Part shown: one piece after another, positions 13,898-15,044 of the stretch
How the letters are laid out: the number at the start of each line of letters is the position of its first letter
Position numbering within the stretch: the first letter of the stretch is position 1
NCBI GenBank assembly: GCA_017996515.1
Contig: JAGOGU010000018.1
Location: 1-15,044, forward strand
Length of the DNA: 15,044 nt
Direction: 5' to 3'
From: Allobrachymonas sp.
GTDB lineage: Bacteria > Pseudomonadota > Gammaproteobacteria > Burkholderiales > Burkholderiaceae_C
The notes under the pieces: generated by a model
The model's input: the letters and a program-made list of their open reading frames with translations, nothing else
Database searches by the model: none
What the model was told of the DNA's origin: nothing
Position numbers and translations under genes: made by a program

Positions 13898-14115
13898 CCC
13901 GTTCTGCACAAGCTGGCCAAGCAGAACGGGCGAAACAGGCTGTTGTTGCTGAAGCGCAAGAAGCCGAAGAGGCCTTTGAACCCGAAGAAAAAATGCCAAC
14001 CGACAAGATTGTGGACGTAACGCCGCTGGCTTTGCGCATGAGCAGTCCGTTCAACGCGCAATACTGGCTGAGCGCTGTGAACGACAGCGACAACAATATG
14101 GCCGCAACGGCCTGA
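13876..14115 (+). CDS. -1-frame ORF overlapping barstar: candidate frameshifted C-terminal extension
   Basis: A 79-codon frame overlaps the barstar end by 22 bases. From the crossing at the T4 run (13888-13891) it adds 74 residues if joined by a -1 shift, making a 211-residue fusion. The segment is acidic and alanine-rich (AEAQEAEEAFEPEEK), then reads MPTDKIVDVTPLALRMSSPF and NAQYWLSAVND. Its codon choice resembles neighbouring genes, so it looks coding. No ribosome-binding site precedes the GTG at 13876 or the ATG at 13994. Options are a programmed frameshift product, a gene broken by one indel (real or sequencing error), or a small independent gene. I recognise no family. Confidence 0.45.
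   Translation: MLLFFSVARSAQAGQAERAKQAVVAEAQEAEEAFEPEEKMPTDKIVDVTPLALRMSSPFNAQYWLSAVNDSDNNMAATA
13898..13930 (+). other. Perfect 10-bp stem-loop straddling the barstar stop
   Basis: CCCGTTCTGC (13898-13907) pairs without mismatch with GCAGAACGGG (13921-13930) over a 13-base loop. It starts directly after the barstar TAG and six bases after the T4 run. There is no T-run, so it is a poor intrinsic terminator. Its spacing would suit a frameshift stimulator. Confidence 0.7.
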
Positions 14116-14175
14116 TGTAGCGGCTGCCCGCGCGTTGGAATCCAACCTGGAATCAAGTCGCTTGGGTATTTCTGC

Positions 14176-14201
14176 AAAAAAGCCGCGTATGCGGCTTTTT
14201 T
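14176..14201 (+). terminator. Strong intrinsic terminator before pyrC
   Basis: AAAAAAGCCGC (14176-14186) pairs with GCGGCTTTTTT (14191-14201) over a GTAT loop. The flanking A6 and T6 make it functional in either direction. It closes the ribonuclease/barstar unit and separates it from pyrC. Confidence 0.92.
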
Positions 14202-14254
14202 GTTGCCGATAATCGGTGTAATTACTTGATTGTTCTTTTGAAGGTGTGATGCAC

Positions 14255-15044
14255 ATGAATACTTCCGAAACGGCTTTGCCCTCTTCTATCAGCTTGACGC
14301 GGCCTGATGATTGGCATGTGCACTTGCGCGATGGCCTGCAGCTGCACACATCGGTGCCGCATACGGCGGCCCAGTTCGGGCGCGCCATTGTCATGCCCAA
14401 CCTGAAGCCGCCTGTCACGACGGTGGCGCAGGCGCTGGCGTACCGGCAACGCATTGAGCAGGCGATACCGGCGGGGGCTTCTTTCGAGCCGTTGATGACG
14501 CTGTATCTGACCGACAACACCCCGGCTGATGAAGTGGCGCGGGCGCGCGAAGCGGGTATTGCCGCATTCAAGCTGTACCCGGCGGGCGCTACCACCAATA
14601 GCGATGCGGGGGTGACTGATTTGCGGCATTGCCATGCGGCGTTAGAAGCCATGCAGCGCCACGGCATACCCTTGCTGGTGCACGGCGAGGTGACGGATGC
14701 GCAGATCGACATCTTCGATCGCGAAGCGGTGTTCATCGAGCGCGTGCTGCAGCCTTTGCGGCAAGCCATGCCCGAGCTGAAAATTGTGATGGAGCACATC
14801 ACCACGCGCGAAGCCGCCCAGTATGTGGCGGAGGCGGGCGCAGGCACCGCCGCAACGATTACGCCGCAGCATTTGCTGTTCAACCGCAATGCGCTGCTTG
14901 CGGGTGGCGTTCGCCCGCACTATTACTGCCTGCCGGTATTGAAGCGCGAAGTGCATCGCGAAGCTTTGGTGGCAGCTGCAACCAGCGGCAAGCCCTGTTA
15001 TTTTCTGGGTACAGACAGTGCGCCGCATGCGGCGCAATTGAAAG
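14255..15044 (+). CDS. pyrC: Dihydroorotase (3' end cut by window)
   Basis: Zinc amidohydrolase that converts carbamoyl aspartate to dihydroorotate in pyrimidine synthesis. The 263 codons present have no stop; the E. coli class II enzyme has about 348 residues, so roughly the last quarter is missing. Metal ligands are all visible: H21 and H23 in WHVHLRDG, the carboxylated lysine K106 in FKLYPAG, H143 in VHGE, H181 in EHITT, and D254 in GTDSAPH. The motif MPNLKPPV is also present. GAAGG at 14240-14244 is ten bases from the ATG at 14255 and four from an in-frame ATG at 14249, so the start is ambiguous by two residues. It has its own transcription unit after a strong terminator. The short palindrome CCGAT-A-ATCGG (14206-14216) upstream might be regulatory. 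Confidence 0.97.
   Translation, partial: MNTSETALPSSISLTRPDDWHVHLRDGLQLHTSVPHTAAQFGRAIVMPNLKPPVTTVAQALAYRQRIEQAIPAGASFEPLMTLYLTDNTPADEVARAREAGIAAFKLYPAGATTNSDAGVTDLRHCHAALEAMQRHGIPLLVHGEVTDAQIDIFDREAVFIERVLQPLRQAMPELKIVMEHITTREAAQYVAEAGAGTAATITPQHLLFNRNALLAGGVRPHYYCLPVLKREVHREALVAAATSGKPCYFLGTDSAPHAAQLK

Noticed and set aside
13882..14889. 335-codon minus-strand ORF opposite pyrC and the barstar end
   Set aside because: It is antisense to pyrC with all metal ligands conserved on the plus strand, and it crosses a strong terminator; serine/cysteine-rich shadow content.
1..15044. Search for CRISPR arrays, IS elements, rRNA and integrases
   Set aside because: No regularly spaced repeats, transposase or recombinase motifs, terminal inverted repeats or rRNA segments were seen.

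Overview
The window looks like ordinary chromosome from a betaproteobacterium of the order Burkholderiales, most like Alcaligenaceae. The reasons are the ftsZ-lpxC junction at the end of a division/cell-wall cluster, the order rpsO-pnp-quinone oxidoreductase-tpiA-secG-tRNA-Leu(GAG), a UbiM-like ubiquinone hydroxylase, and moderately GC-rich coding DNA. No IS element, integrase, CRISPR array or rRNA was found. The genus assignment is inference.

Layout. 1-2540: the 3' part of ftsZ, a 319-base gap, then lpxC closed by a strong terminator. 2561-4754 (minus): a UbiM-like FAD hydroxylase preceded by a YedA-type EamA exporter. 4849-5340: an Lrp/AsnC regulator divergent from that exporter. 5405-6004 (minus): a decayed fragment of a second EamA gene, abutting a small membrane protein. 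6135-7118: an orphan ABC-type periplasmic binding protein. 7219-12428: a conserved housekeeping block (rpsO, pnp, PIG3-type oxidoreductase, tpiA, secG, tRNA-Leu). 12429-12910: a structured non-coding gap. 12911-14115: a lipoprotein-like guanyl-specific ribonuclease with a barstar inhibitor, and a -1-frame ORF overlapping the barstar end. 14255-end: pyrC, cut by the window edge.

How the genes work together. The ribonuclease/barstar pair is the accessory part: a secreted or outer-membrane RNase with a cytoplasmic inhibitor beside it. The most unusual signal is at the end of barstar. The gene stops at FYSFL, but an open coding-like frame continues in -1 register for 74 more codons. The crossing point has a T4 run on a Phe codon and, six bases downstream, a perfect 10-bp stem. 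This fits either programmed -1 frameshifting or a simple indel, and the sequence alone does not decide. Other points are a possible leaderless start for lpxC and the UbiM-like gene, structured leaders before rpsO and pnp, and a recurring TACAATTGC-type -10 element.
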